Assembly: GCA_964563495.1 (NCBI GenBank)
Contig: CAZLYK010000001.1
Span: 69,231 to 133,230 of the forward strand
From: CAZLYK01 sp964563495
GTDB lineage: Bacteria > Acidobacteriota > Blastocatellia > RBC074
DNA: 64,000 nt
Direction: 5' to 3'
Shown here: in pieces, positions 39,032-50,500 of the stretch
How the letters are laid out: each line of letters starts with the position of its first letter
How positions within the stretch are numbered: the stretch's first letter is position 1
The notes under the pieces: generated by a model
Databases searched by the model: none
Told to the model about the DNA's origin: nothing
The model's input: the letters and a program-made list of their open reading frames with translations, nothing else
Made by a program: the position numbers and the translations under genes

Positions 39032-41977
39032 ATGTTTCGCGGCGCCAGATTTATTGGCTTCGTTTTCTCGCTTGTTCTCACTGCCACGATTGTTTCCGCG
39101 TCTTTTGGGCAAAGCGGTCGCGGACGCCAGCCGGCGCCGCCAAAGCCGACGCCCAAGCCGAATCTTCCGGCGACGACGGTGCTGGGTGTGCCGGATGGGG
39201 GGAAGCTGGTTCGCCAGGATCTGGATGGCGTGACCTGTCGTTACGTCCTGCGCAACGGGTTGACGGTGATCATCCGGGAGCGCCACTCGGCGCCGTTGGT
39301 CACGGTCAACGTGAGCGTCAAGGCCGGCTCGATCAATCTCTCCGACGAGATGGCCGGGATGGCGAATCTGACTCACCGGATGATGCTCAGAGGGACGGCG
39401 AAACGTCCGGGAGCCGCGATCGAAAAAGAGGTCGCGCGACTCGGCGGCAGCCTCTCCTCTCAGGTCACGTACGACCAAACTTCTTTCAATCTGGTCGCGC
39501 CGGCGGAAAGTTATCAATCGATGGTCGAGCTCCTGGCCGACCTGATTATTCGCCCGGCATTCAATGCCAACGATCTGAAAAAAGCCTCGCAGGCCGTCCG
39601 GCTGGACTTCAAAAGCGAGCAGGATAAAACCGTCCCGGCCGCGATCGAAAAGCTGTTCGCCACTGCCTTCACGGCCAATCGGGTCAAGCGCGGCAGCGCG
39701 ATCTCCGAGACCCTGCTCGCACAAGTAACGCGCGAGCAGGTGCTGGCCTTCTATCAGCACTTCTATCACCCGGCGAACACGGTCGTGACGATCGTCGGCG
39801 ATATCTTCACCTTACAGGCGCTGGGGCAGGTGCAATTAAATTTCGGGAGCTTCGCCAGGGCCGGTGCTTCCGCGGCGAAGGCCCCCGCGCGCGGAACCGC
39901 CCAGCCCGAACAACCGGCAGCCACACAGGTCGCAATCGAGCCTTTTGCGCCCAACCCCGAAGAGCCGGCGCAGGACAAACTCAGATACGCCAACTCCCGC
40001 GGCGACATGGGCCATAGTCTGGTCACCATCGGCTATCGGTTGCCGTCCTTTAAGCCCGACAAGGAAGGGATCAGGGAGATGGCGACCTTTCAGGCCATGG
40101 CAGCGATCCTCGGGCTGGGCCGGGGCTCGCGCCTGAGTCAGGGACTGCGCGAGGGGCTGGCTTCACGAGACAAGGCGAGCGTTGCGATCGATACCTCCGC
40201 GGAGCTCAAATTCTTGCCCGGCGCGAGCATGCTGATCGTGCAGCTGGGCGTAGACTCCGACCGGATCGATCGCGCCGAGGCAGAATTTTTTCGCGAGGTC
40301 GAACGTTTTCGCCGCGAGATCGTGAGCGAGGGCGAATGGCAGCGGGCTCGTGTCATGCTCGAAAAACGCCAGGTCGACCTGAGCTCGGAGATCGAAAGCG
40401 AAGCCGCGCTGCTGGCGCGTTACCAGTTGCAATTCGGCGATTACCGGCTGCTCGATTCGACGCTCTTACGATTGCGCGCAGTCACCGCGCAGGAGATTCA
40501 ACAGGCGGCGGCAAAATATCTGACGCTTGAGAACGTGACTGTCCACGAAGCTGAGCCTCGCAAAGCGCAGGCCCGGACTTTCACTCCCGACAAATTCGCC
40601 GAACTGGTGATCACCTTCGCGGCCGGAGCCACGCAGCCGATCAAGCCGGAAGAGGTCAAACCGGCCCTGGCGTTCAAGACTTTCGCCCAGGGGGCCGAGC
40701 GGGGAATGGTCAATCAGGGACAGAACATTATCGTCGCGGCGGCGCCGCTGGCGATCAAAGATTTCTCGGTGTTGCGCGGGCCGCGGGCATACGTACGCGA
40801 GGACAAATCGCTCCCCAGGCTCTCGGTTTCCGTCCTCTTCCAGGGCGGGCGACTGCTCGAAGATCAGACAACCAGCGGCCTGACGGAGCTGATGTTGCGC
40901 TCCATGCTCAAGAGCACGACTTCGCGCAAAGCGGATCTGATCGCCCTCGAGCTTGAAAGCTATGGCGGCGAAATCCGCGTCGTCAATGAGGCCGATTATT
41001 TCGGCTACACGCTCGATGTGCTTTCGCGCAACGCCGAGAGCGCCGTCAGGCTGTTGCTCGACCTGATCGAAAACCCGTTTTTCGATAAAGACGAAGTCGC
41101 GCGCGAGCGCAATTTCCTGATCGCCCGCCAATCGGAGCGGCGGGACGAAATCGAGGCTCAAGCGGCCGAGCTGATGTGGGCGTCGATCTATCCCAACCAT
41201 CCTTACGGGCTGCCGCGTTACGGCCTGGCCGAGGCTCTCCGTACGGTGAACGAAGAGAGGCTCGAAGCGTGGCATAAGTCGACGATCCGAAAGCAAATGC
41301 CGCTGGTCATCCTGGTCGGCGACACTGATGGATCATCCCTCGTCTCGCGGATCTTTTCCGAGGGGCTCAAACGGAACGAACTCGACAAGGCGATCAAAGT
41401 CAATCTGCCGACCACGCTCGCGCCTCCACAGGAGAGAGTTGAGCAGCGCGAGAGGCAGACAACCGCACAGGCGATTGGCTTTCGCGTCTTCGAGTCGACC
41501 GTCGGCGGCCCGACCGACCTTTATGCGTTGGAGATGATCAGACAGCTTGTCGCCTCCGCCAAACCCGCGGAGGAATTACAATCATTGACCGATCAGATCA
41601 CGGTCGCAACCGAACAGCGCCTGGCCTCAGGCGGATTCTTCGCCCGGATCAGCACACTGCCCGAGAACGAAGAGCGTGCGCGCGAGCTGCTGCTCCAGGA
41701 GCTGCAGCGACTGGCGACGACGCCGCCCACGGATGATGAGTTCGAACTGGCGCGCAATTCCGCGATCGGACGATACGCCATTGCCCTCCAATCGCATCCC
41801 GACCGCTCACTCGAATACGCGCGCGCGGTCATCTTCAGCCGCAAACCATCGGATGTCGAGACACAGCCCGATTTTATCCGCGCAGTTAAAAAGAGTGATC
41901 TCAAACGCGTCGCCGAGGCCACCTTCAAACCCAACCAGAGAGGACTCGGCGTCGTGAGGGGGAATAGACAGGATTGA
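39032..41977 (+). CDS. Two-domain M16 (insulinase-like) protein lacking zinc ligands
   Basis: 981 aa, signal peptide (residues about 1-28). Two M16 repeats: domain 1 about 60-480 (LRNGLTVIIRERHSAPLVTVN, LGGSLSSQVTYDQTSFNL) and domain 2 about 590-980 (LSVSVLFQGGRLLED, ESYGGEIRVVNEADYFGYTL). The HxxEH motif is absent in both: NLTHRMMLRGT and GLTELMLRSML. So it is a probable non-catalytic partner or a chaperone-like M16 protein, in the periplasm. The last residues (NRQD) and TGA stop come from the inverted repeat at 41963. Behind 5'-UTR element copy 1. Confidence 0.88.
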   Translation: MFRGARFIGFVFSLVLTATIVSASFGQSGRGRQPAPPKPTPKPNLPATTVLGVPDGGKLVRQDLDGVTCRYVLRNGLTVIIRERHSAPLVTVNVSVKAGSINLSDEMAGMANLTHRMMLRGTAKRPGAAIEKEVARLGGSLSSQVTYDQTSFNLVAPAESYQSMVELLADLIIRPAFNANDLKKASQAVRLDFKSEQDKTVPAAIEKLFATAFTANRVKRGSAISETLLAQVTREQVLAFYQHFYHPANTVVTIVGDIFTLQALGQVQLNFGSFARAGASAAKAPARGTAQPEQPAATQVAIEPFAPNPEEPAQDKLRYANSRGDMGHSLVTIGYRLPSFKPDKEGIREMATFQAMAAILGLGRGSRLSQGLREGLASRDKASVAIDTSAELKFLPGASMLIVQLGVDSDRIDRAEAEFFREVERFRREIVSEGEWQRARVMLEKRQVDLSSEIESEAALLARYQLQFGDYRLLDSTLLRLRAVTAQEIQQAAAKYLTLENVTVHEAEPRKAQARTFTPDKFAELVITFAAGATQPIKPEEVKPALAFKTFAQGAERGMVNQGQNIIVAAAPLAIKDFSVLRGPRAYVREDKSLPRLSVSVLFQGGRLLEDQTTSGLTELMLRSMLKSTTSRKADLIALELESYGGEIRVVNEADYFGYTLDVLSRNAESAVRLLLDLIENPFFDKDEVARERNFLIARQSERRDEIEAQAAELMWASIYPNHPYGLPRYGLAEALRTVNEERLEAWHKSTIRKQMPLVILVGDTDGSSLVSRIFSEGLKRNELDKAIKVNLPTTLAPPQERVEQRERQTTAQAIGFRVFESTVGGPTDLYALEMIRQLVASAKPAEELQSLTDQITVATEQRLASGGFFARISTLPENEERARELLLQELQRLATTPPTDDEFELARNSAIGRYAIALQSHPDRSLEYARAVIFSRKPSDVETQPDFIRAVKKSDLKRVAEATFKPNQRGLGVVRGNRQD

Positions 41978-42215
41978 CAGGATTTTTGCAGGATTACAGC
42001 GGTTTTCAGGTTCGTGCGTCCTGTCAGACGCACGACCGTCAGGGAGGGCGTCTGACAGGACGCACGAACCTGAAAACCGCGCCGGTAACATTGGTCATCA
42101 ATCAATGCTTACCCTGTGGCAGCAATTTTCACGTTTGTGCGACCGCGAGGACGCGGTCGCACAAACGTGAAAATCGCTATAAACCGGATTATTAAACCTG
42201 CCAATCCTGTCTATT
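41963..42215. repeat. Composite repeat A (AATAGACAGG arms with two nested hairpins)
   Basis: Outer arms AATAGACAGGATTGACAGG and CCAATCCTGTCTATT. Inside: hairpin 1 (CAGGTTCGTGCGTCCTGTCA with complement), a unique module CATTGGTCATCAATCAATGC, then hairpin 2 (AATTTTCACGTTTGTGCGAC with complement). Nearly identical to composite B at 46955. The left arm encodes the stop of the M16 gene. Confidence 0.92.
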
Positions 42216-42225
42216 CTATCCGGCT

Positions 42226-43254
42226 ATGCAAAGCGAGTTTGAATTCATCAAACGCATTCGCCACCAGGCCGCCAGGCGGCAATCGGCCGCAATTGATCTA
42301 GTCTGCGGAATAGGTGACGACACGGCCATCCTGCGCGAGCGGGCAGGGCGGGAAACGCTGATCACGGTTGATCTGCTGGTTGAAGAGATTGATTTCAAGC
42401 TCGAATATGCGCCGCCGCGCTGGCTCGGCCACAAATCCCTGGCCGTCAGCCTGAGCGACGTAGCGGCCATGGGCGGGGCACCGGCCTTCTCTCTGCTGAC
42501 GCTGGGGATTCCGAAACACAATCCCCAATCCGATCGATTCTGGGATGAATTCTTTGCCGGGTATTTCGAGCTGGCTGAAACGCACGGGATGACCCTGGTC
42601 GGCGGAGACATCTCCGCCACACCGGATCGGATGACGATCGATTCGATAGTCATCGGGCGCTGCTCGGCCGGCCGGGCGACGCTGCGCAGTGGAGCCAAAG
42701 CCGGCGACGCCGTCTATCTGACCGGCTCGATCGGCGCCTCGGCGGTGGGACTGAAATTGCTGCTTTCCGGCGCTCGCGTCGACGAATCGGAGCAAAGCCT
42801 TGTCCAAAAAGCCCTGCGCAGACATTTGCGGCCGGAAGCCAGGGTCGAGTTCGGGCGAAGAGTCGGAGAGATGGGGCTGGTCCACTCGATGATCGATGTC
42901 AGCGACGGATTAGCTCAGGATCTGCTGCATATCTGCGAAGAGAGCCGCGTTCATGCGGTCATCGATTTCGCCTCGGCGCCGGTCGCCGAAGAGGTCGGAC
43001 TGGTGATCGAGGATCGCGAGGCGGCATTCGCGCTGGCCGTCAGCGGCGGCGAAGATTTCGAGCTCTTGCTGACGGCCGATCAGAACGACGAGACCGGTCT
43101 GTTTGGGATCGCCCGCGATTGTGAGCTGCGATTGACGCGGATCGGTCAGATCGTCGCGCCTGCAGAGGACCGTCGCGAACCGGCGATTATGCTGCGACGG
43201 GACGGCCGGCTCGATCCGATGCTGACCCGCGGATACAACCACTTTGCTGTTTGA
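42226..43254 (+). CDS. thiL: Thiamine-monophosphate kinase
   Basis: 342 aa. Phosphorylates thiamine monophosphate to the diphosphate cofactor. Motifs: EFEFIKRIRHQA (typical start), VCGIGDDTAILRE, ITVDLLVEEIDFKLEYAPPRWLGHKSLAVSLSDVAAMGG, MTLVGGDISATPDRM, HSMIDVSDGLAQDL and AVSGGEDFELL. No strong Shine-Dalgarno site. Only 49 bp separate it from ttcA downstream. Confidence 0.95.
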   Translation: MQSEFEFIKRIRHQAARRQSAAIDLVCGIGDDTAILRERAGRETLITVDLLVEEIDFKLEYAPPRWLGHKSLAVSLSDVAAMGGAPAFSLLTLGIPKHNPQSDRFWDEFFAGYFELAETHGMTLVGGDISATPDRMTIDSIVIGRCSAGRATLRSGAKAGDAVYLTGSIGASAVGLKLLLSGARVDESEQSLVQKALRRHLRPEARVEFGRRVGEMGLVHSMIDVSDGLAQDLLHICEESRVHAVIDFASAPVAEEVGLVIEDREAAFALAVSGGEDFELLLTADQNDETGLFGIARDCELRLTRIGQIVAPAEDRREPAIMLRRDGRLDPMLTRGYNHFAV

Positions 43255-43303
43255 CGACTCGCACGCCATAGCCTAAGCTTCCACTTCCAAACAGGCTGGA
43301 CTC

Positions 43304-44125
43304 ATGGAAAAGGAACCCCTCCAAAAAATACTCATGCGCCGGATGGGCGAGGCGATCGAAGACTTCGGAATGATCACCGAGGGCGACAAGATTATGGTCT
43401 GCCTGAGCGGCGGTAAAGACAGCTACACGCTGCTCAACCTCTTGATGGCTCTGCAGCGCAAGGCGCCGGTCAGGTTCGAATTGCTGGCGGTCAACCTGGA
43501 CCAGAAACAGCCCGGTTTCCCCGCGCACGTCCTGCCCGAATACCTCTCGGGTCTGGGGATCCCTTTCCGGATCGTCGAACGTGACACCTATTCAGTCGTC
43601 AAACGCCTCGTGCCGGAAGGTAAAACTTATTGTTCCGTCTGCTCGCGATTGCGCCGGGGCATCTTGTATAACGTGGCCGTCGAAGAGCGCTGCACAAAGA
43701 TCGCACTCGGCCACCACGCCGACGATATTTTGCAGACTTTTTTGCTCAACACCTTTTATATCGGCACCATGAAAGCGATGCCGCCGGTTCTGCGTTCTGA
43801 TGATGGGCGCAACACCGTCATTCGGCCGATGGCCTACATCTGGGAAAAAGACATCACCGATTACGCCCGGACCCAGGACTTCCCCGTCATCCCGTGCGAT
43901 TTGTGCGGCTCGCAGGAGAATCTCAAGCGGAAACGCGTCAAACGATTGATCGATGAGCTGCAAGAGGAGATCCCGAACATCCGCAAATCGATGCTCACCG
44001 CCCTGGGCAACGTCGTCACGACACATTTGTTCGACTCAAATCTTTACGACTTCAAATCTCTTTCGGCCGCCGTCGGAGATATTTCTGCTGAGCTCGACGC
44101 GGCGGTCGGCGCGCACATGGAATAG
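43304..44125 (+). CDS. ttcA: tRNA 2-thiocytidine biosynthesis protein TtcA
   Basis: 273 aa. Thiolates C32 of certain tRNAs, using an Fe-S cluster and ATP. PP-loop SGGKDS at 35-40; CSVCSRLRRG and PCDLCGSQENLKRK supply the CxxC and third Cys; LGHHADDILQTFLLN and TALGNVVTTHLFDSNLYDF complete the family pattern. The TAG stop is the first codon of an AATAGACAGG repeat. Follows thiL, likely co-transcribed. Confidence 0.95.
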   Translation: MEKEPLQKILMRRMGEAIEDFGMITEGDKIMVCLSGGKDSYTLLNLLMALQRKAPVRFELLAVNLDQKQPGFPAHVLPEYLSGLGIPFRIVERDTYSVVKRLVPEGKTYCSVCSRLRRGILYNVAVEERCTKIALGHHADDILQTFLLNTFYIGTMKAMPPVLRSDDGRNTVIRPMAYIWEKDITDYARTQDFPVIPCDLCGSQENLKRKRVKRLIDELQEEIPNIRKSMLTALGNVVTTHLFDSNLYDFKSLSAAVGDISAELDAAVGAHME

Positions 44126-44210
44126 ACAGGATCGACGGGATTGTCATGGGATTAGGGAGGTTATCTTGTATAATCCCGCCACAATCTTTTTAATCCTGAT
44201 GTCTGTCTTA
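44121..44210. repeat. Degenerate AATAGACAGG-family repeat after ttcA
   Basis: Left arm AATAGACAGGATCGACGGG supplies the ttcA TAG; the right arm (AATCCTGATGTCTGTCTTA) is imperfect. Contains GGGATTA/TAATCCC pairing at the centre. Confidence 0.75.
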
Positions 44211-44223
44211 TCAGTGAGTCATT

Positions 44224-44348
44224 CATGTCGCGTTGCGACGCGTGCTGTCCGACAAGCTGGCAGCTTGTCGGACATTTTCTGACGACGCCCTGAAACGACT
44301 GCGATTACTTCCCGAGCGCTTGCGCTCGGGAAGTAATCGCAGAGGAGG
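44224..44348 (+). promoter_or_regulatory. 5'-UTR hairpin element carrying a Shine-Dalgarno site, copy 2 (interrupted)
   Basis: CATGTCGCGTTGCGACGC, an inserted 29-base perfect hairpin, then GACGCCCTGAAACGACTGCG, hairpin ATTACTTCCCGAGCGC/GCGCTCGGGAAGTAAT and GAGGAGG four bases before the ATG at 44353. Paired changes relative to copy 1 keep the hairpin. Confidence 0.8.
44246..44274. repeat. Small perfect hairpin inserted in UTR element copy 2
   Basis: TGTCCGACAAGCTG and its exact complement around a single base. It interrupts the UTR element between its GACGC halves, so it appears to be a later insertion. Confidence 0.75.
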
Positions 44349-44352
44349 AATC

Positions 44353-46954
<2,602 letters not shown>

Positions 46955-46959
<5 letters not shown>

Positions 46960-47253
46960 ACAGGATTGACAGGATTTTCACCGGATTACAGCGGCTTTCA
47001 GGTTCGTGCGTCCTGTCAGACGCACGACCGTCAGGGAGGGCGTCTGACAGGATGCACGAACCTGAAAACCGCGCCGGTAACATTGGTCATCAATCAATGC
47101 TTACCCTGTGGCAGCGATTTTCACGTTTGTGCGACCGCGAGGACGCGGTCGCACAAACGTGAAAATCGCTATAAACAGGATTGCCTGTGGGGAAATGTTT
47201 TTGGTTTGCCCGATAACCTCTTGCCTTATAAAAATCCTGTCAATCCTGTCTAT
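46955..47253. repeat. Composite repeat B, near-duplicate of composite A
   Basis: Same order as 41963-42215: arm, hairpin 1, CATTGGTCATCAATCAATGC module, hairpin 2, then about 45 extra bases before the right arm. Several single-base changes (for example ACAGGATGCACG for ACAGGACGCACG). Supplies the TAG of the phosphoesterase gene. Confidence 0.92.
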
Positions 47254-47273
47254 GGCTTCCGGAAAGGCTTTTT

Positions 47274-47924
47274 ATGATTGAAGTCAATATTGGAGCATCG
47301 GTCGAGAACCGCGGCCGCGACATCGGTCGGATAGAAAGTGTAGTGCTCGACCGGGAAAACTACGAAGCGACGCATCTGGTCATCAAATCCGGCGGCCCGC
47401 TCCACGCGAGCCGCCGTTTACTGCCGCTCGGCTGGGTCATCGCTTCCGAGCACAACCGCGTTAGCATCGACCGAGCTGAAGCAGAGGTCGCGGCGCTTCC
47501 CGCCTTCGAGCTGCAGCACTACGTCAGACTTGATCGGCTCGATCAAGAGCACACCACTCATCCGCGATCAAAGGTCAAACCGGCTGATTGGATCAACTAT
47601 TTCGTTCCGCTGGTCGCCAATGCTTTTGGCGATCCCTATCACACGCCCGGAGTCGTCGTCACCGATCAGCTGCTGGCGTCGAATGAAAGCGCGATTCGCC
47701 GCGGTCTCAACGTCGAATCGAGCGATGGACACAAGATTGGTGAAGTACAGGAAGTGCTGCTGAGCGAGCCCGATTGGCGGCTGAGCGGCCTGGTCATCGG
47801 GCGCGGGTTTGTCCTGACGCAACCGCTGCGGGTTCCGGCCGATTGGGTCGCGCGCATCGAACGGGATCTGATCACCCTCAACCGGTCCAAACAGCAGGTC
47901 GAGGATTGGCAGCCAAAGGAATAG
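47274..47924 (+). CDS. PRC-barrel domain protein
   Basis: 216 aa, no signal peptide. Two PRC-barrel-like stretches: ENRGRDIGRIESVVLDRENYEATHLVIKSG (about 11-40, then RLLPLGWV) and SSDGHKIGEVQEVLLSEPDWRLSGLVIGRG (about 144-175, then PLRVPADWV). PRC-barrels occur in ribosome-maturation, photosystem and stress proteins; this stand-alone double form has no known role. Only 5 bp from phoD. Confidence 0.82.
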   Translation: MIEVNIGASVENRGRDIGRIESVVLDRENYEATHLVIKSGGPLHASRRLLPLGWVIASEHNRVSIDRAEAEVAALPAFELQHYVRLDRLDQEHTTHPRSKVKPADWINYFVPLVANAFGDPYHTPGVVVTDQLLASNESAIRRGLNVESSDGHKIGEVQEVLLSEPDWRLSGLVIGRGFVLTQPLRVPADWVARIERDLITLNRSKQQVEDWQPKE

Positions 47925-47929
47925 GCCGG

Positions 47930-49489
47930 ATGGAGCGACGCAAATTCATATCTTCAGCAATCATGGCCGGAGGCTGGCTGGCCGGAGCGAACACAGCACC
48001 CGCGATAATCGTCTCAGATAAGCTTCGTCCGGCCGCGCCGTACGGCGTTCAATGCGGTGATGTCACGCATAATCGCGCCGTGATCTGGAGCCGGTGCGAC
48101 AGGACGGCGCGCATGATCGTCGAATACGCAACAACGGAATCATTCCAAAATTCCAAAAGGATCGCCGGCCCGGCGGCGATCGAACCGACCGATTTCACGG
48201 CGCGGATCGATCTGGCAGGTCTGCCGGCAGGTCAGAAGATCTTTTATCGGGTGAGTTTTCAGGATCTCGATAACCTGAAAGCCCTGAGCGAACCGCTGCA
48301 CGGCAGTTTTAAGACGGCGCCGGCAACCCGAAGGGACGTCTTATTCGTCTGGGGAGGTGATGTCGTAGGCCAGGGTTGGGGCATCAACCCTGACTTCGGC
48401 GGGATGAAGATCTTCGGGGAGATGCGCAAGCTGCAACCGGATTTCTTCGTCCACTCGGGCGATGTGATCTACGCCGACGGCCCCGTTCAGGCGGAGGTCA
48501 GGCTGGACAATGGCCAAATCTGGCGCAATCTGGTGACTCCGGAAAAATCCAGGGTGGCCGAGACCCTGGACGAATTTCGCGGCAATTATCGGTACAACCT
48601 GATGGACGAGAATCTGCGGCACTTCAATGCCGAGGCGCCGGTGCTCGCTCAATGGGATGACCACGAAGTCCGCAACAACTGGTATCCGGGACAACGGATC
48701 GACGAAGACCCTCGCTACACCGTCAAAAGCGTCGATCTGCTGGCCGCACGTGCTCGGCGCGCTTTTCTCGACTACCTGCCGATTCGCTTCAACCCCGACG
48801 ATCCCGAACAGATCTATCGCGGTTTCCAGTATGGTCCGCTGCTCGATCTGATCATGCTCGATGAGCGAAGCTATCGCGGTCCAAACACTACCAACCGCCA
48901 GACCGTGATGAGCGACGAGACCGCGTTCCTGGGCCGCTCGCAACTGGATTGGATCAAACAACGCTTGCTCAGCTCAAAAGCCGCGTGGAAGGTCATCGCC
49001 AGCGATATGCCGATCGGCCTGATCGTCTCGGACTCGGGTGGCCGGTTTGAAAACTGCGCGAACGGCAACGGGCCGGCACTCGGGCGCGAGCTGGAGATCG
49101 CTCAACTGCTCCGCTTCATCAAGCGGCGCGGGATCAAAAATGTAGTCTGGTTGACGGCGGATGTGCATTACGCAGCGGCGCATTACTATGACCCAAACAA
49201 AGCCCAATTCAGTGATTTCAATCCATTTTGGGAGTTCGTCGCGGGTCCGCTCAATGCCGGGACATTCGGACCGGGCCGGATGGACGACACTTTTGGGCCG
49301 CAGGTAAGATTCACCGGGATCCCAACTGGAATGAAGCCCAATCGATCGCCGGCCGACGGCCTGCAATTTTTCGGCGCTGTCGGGATCGACGGCAGATCCG
49401 CGGTCATGACAGTCAGCCTGCACGATCTGTCGGGCAGAAAGCTCTACAGCGTAAATCTACAGCCAGAAAGATCAACGGACAGGATATGA
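47930..49489 (+). CDS. phoD: PhoD-like alkaline phosphatase/phosphodiesterase, Tat-exported
   Basis: 519 aa from ATG 47930. Twin-arginine signal MERRKFISSAIMAGGWLAG. PhoD N-domain (VQCGDVTHNRAVIWSRCDR) then metallophosphoesterase motifs VWGGDVVGQGWG, VHSGDVIYADG, AQWDDHEVRNNW and VVWLTADVHYAAAHYYDP. Releases phosphate from phosphomono- and diesters in the periplasm. Its stop overlaps the start of the next gene (ATGA), which encodes a probable S1/P1-type enzyme. Confidence 0.92.
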   Translation: MERRKFISSAIMAGGWLAGANTAPAIIVSDKLRPAAPYGVQCGDVTHNRAVIWSRCDRTARMIVEYATTESFQNSKRIAGPAAIEPTDFTARIDLAGLPAGQKIFYRVSFQDLDNLKALSEPLHGSFKTAPATRRDVLFVWGGDVVGQGWGINPDFGGMKIFGEMRKLQPDFFVHSGDVIYADGPVQAEVRLDNGQIWRNLVTPEKSRVAETLDEFRGNYRYNLMDENLRHFNAEAPVLAQWDDHEVRNNWYPGQRIDEDPRYTVKSVDLLAARARRAFLDYLPIRFNPDDPEQIYRGFQYGPLLDLIMLDERSYRGPNTTNRQTVMSDETAFLGRSQLDWIKQRLLSSKAAWKVIASDMPIGLIVSDSGGRFENCANGNGPALGRELEIAQLLRFIKRRGIKNVVWLTADVHYAAAHYYDPNKAQFSDFNPFWEFVAGPLNAGTFGPGRMDDTFGPQVRFTGIPTGMKPNRSPADGLQFFGAVGIDGRSAVMTVSLHDLSGRKLYSVNLQPERSTDRI

Positions 49490-50391
49490 ATCGTTTAAGA
49501 CTATCGGCAATTATCATCGTTATCCTCATCATTTGCGCAATCGGATCAGATCGAGTCAAAGGCTGGGGGCCGCAGGGTCACGAGCTGACCGGGCGCGCCG
49601 CTGCCATGAAACTCCCCGGCGAGATGCCCAAGTTCTTCCGCAAGGCGGTCGATCAACTAGGCTACTTGAATATAGAACCGGACCGCTGGCGTGACCGCGT
49701 CGAATCCAATCTGGATAAAGCCATGGATTCGGCCGCAGCGCCCGATCACTTCCTCGATATGGAGCTGGTTCCGGAATCGGCGACAAAATCGATCAATCGA
49801 TATGAGTTCGTCGCCGAGATGATCAAAGCTAAACAGAGACCGACCACCGCGGGTTTTGTCCCATACCGCATCCTCGAGCTCTTTCAACGACTGCGCGTCG
49901 AGTTCAGGTTGTGGCGGGCTGAAAAGGACTGGCAGAGACGCACATGGATCGAGCAACGGATTATCAACGACGCCGGCATCCTCGGCCATTACGTCGCCGA
50001 CTGCTCGAACCCACATCACACGACCATCCATTACAACGGCTGGAGCGGAAATAACCCAAATGGCTACACTATCTACAGCCGCGAGCGCGGAATCCATTTT
50101 CGCTTCGAAGATGAGTATGTTGGAGCGCAGATAAAATTAAACGACGTGCTCCCTCTGATCGACGGCAATGCCCGGGTGATCGCGCAGCCGCGCGAGGAGA
50201 TCTGGAATTACCTGAGCAGTTCGAACAAACTGGTCGAGCAACTCTATATTCTGGACAAGCGGGAGCCATTCAGCGCTACCAATTCATCGCCTGAGCATAA
50301 GAAATTCGTCATCTCAAGGCTGGCCGCCGGAGCGCAGATGCTCCGTGATATGTGGTGGACGGCGTGGCAAACAAGCGCTACCGCACAATAG
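49486..50391 (+). CDS. S1/P1-nuclease-like or zinc phospholipase C-like exported enzyme
   Basis: 301 aa. Signal peptide ending near VKG, so the mature chain begins WGPQGHELTG, in which Trp1 and the following His are zinc ligands in P1 nuclease/phospholipase C. DHFLD and GILGHYVADCSNPHHTTIHYNGW supply the HxxxD and further His ligands. Translationally coupled to phoD by ATGA. It could cleave nucleic acids or phospholipids; either would yield substrates for the neighbouring phosphatases. Confidence 0.82.
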   Translation: MNRLRLSAIIIVILIICAIGSDRVKGWGPQGHELTGRAAAMKLPGEMPKFFRKAVDQLGYLNIEPDRWRDRVESNLDKAMDSAAAPDHFLDMELVPESATKSINRYEFVAEMIKAKQRPTTAGFVPYRILELFQRLRVEFRLWRAEKDWQRRTWIEQRIINDAGILGHYVADCSNPHHTTIHYNGWSGNNPNGYTIYSRERGIHFRFEDEYVGAQIKLNDVLPLIDGNARVIAQPREEIWNYLSSSNKLVEQLYILDKREPFSATNSSPEHKKFVISRLAAGAQMLRDMWWTAWQTSATAQ

Positions 50392-50395
50392 CAAT

Positions 50396-50453
50396 GTTCA
50401 CAGGATGTTTATTTACCTTGTCCTTGATCCTGTTTAATCCTGTCTATTTTCTC
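50396..50453. repeat. Degenerate AATAGACAGG-family repeat arm
   Basis: TTGATCCTGTTTAATCCTGTCTATTTTC forms a good right arm, but the left side (TGTTCACAGGATG) is only partly complementary. Fills the gap before the isochorismatase-family gene. Confidence 0.6.
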
Positions 50454-50500
50454 CTTTGATCTGCTCATTCGACTGAAAGCTGCTATAGGGAAAGCTGAAC

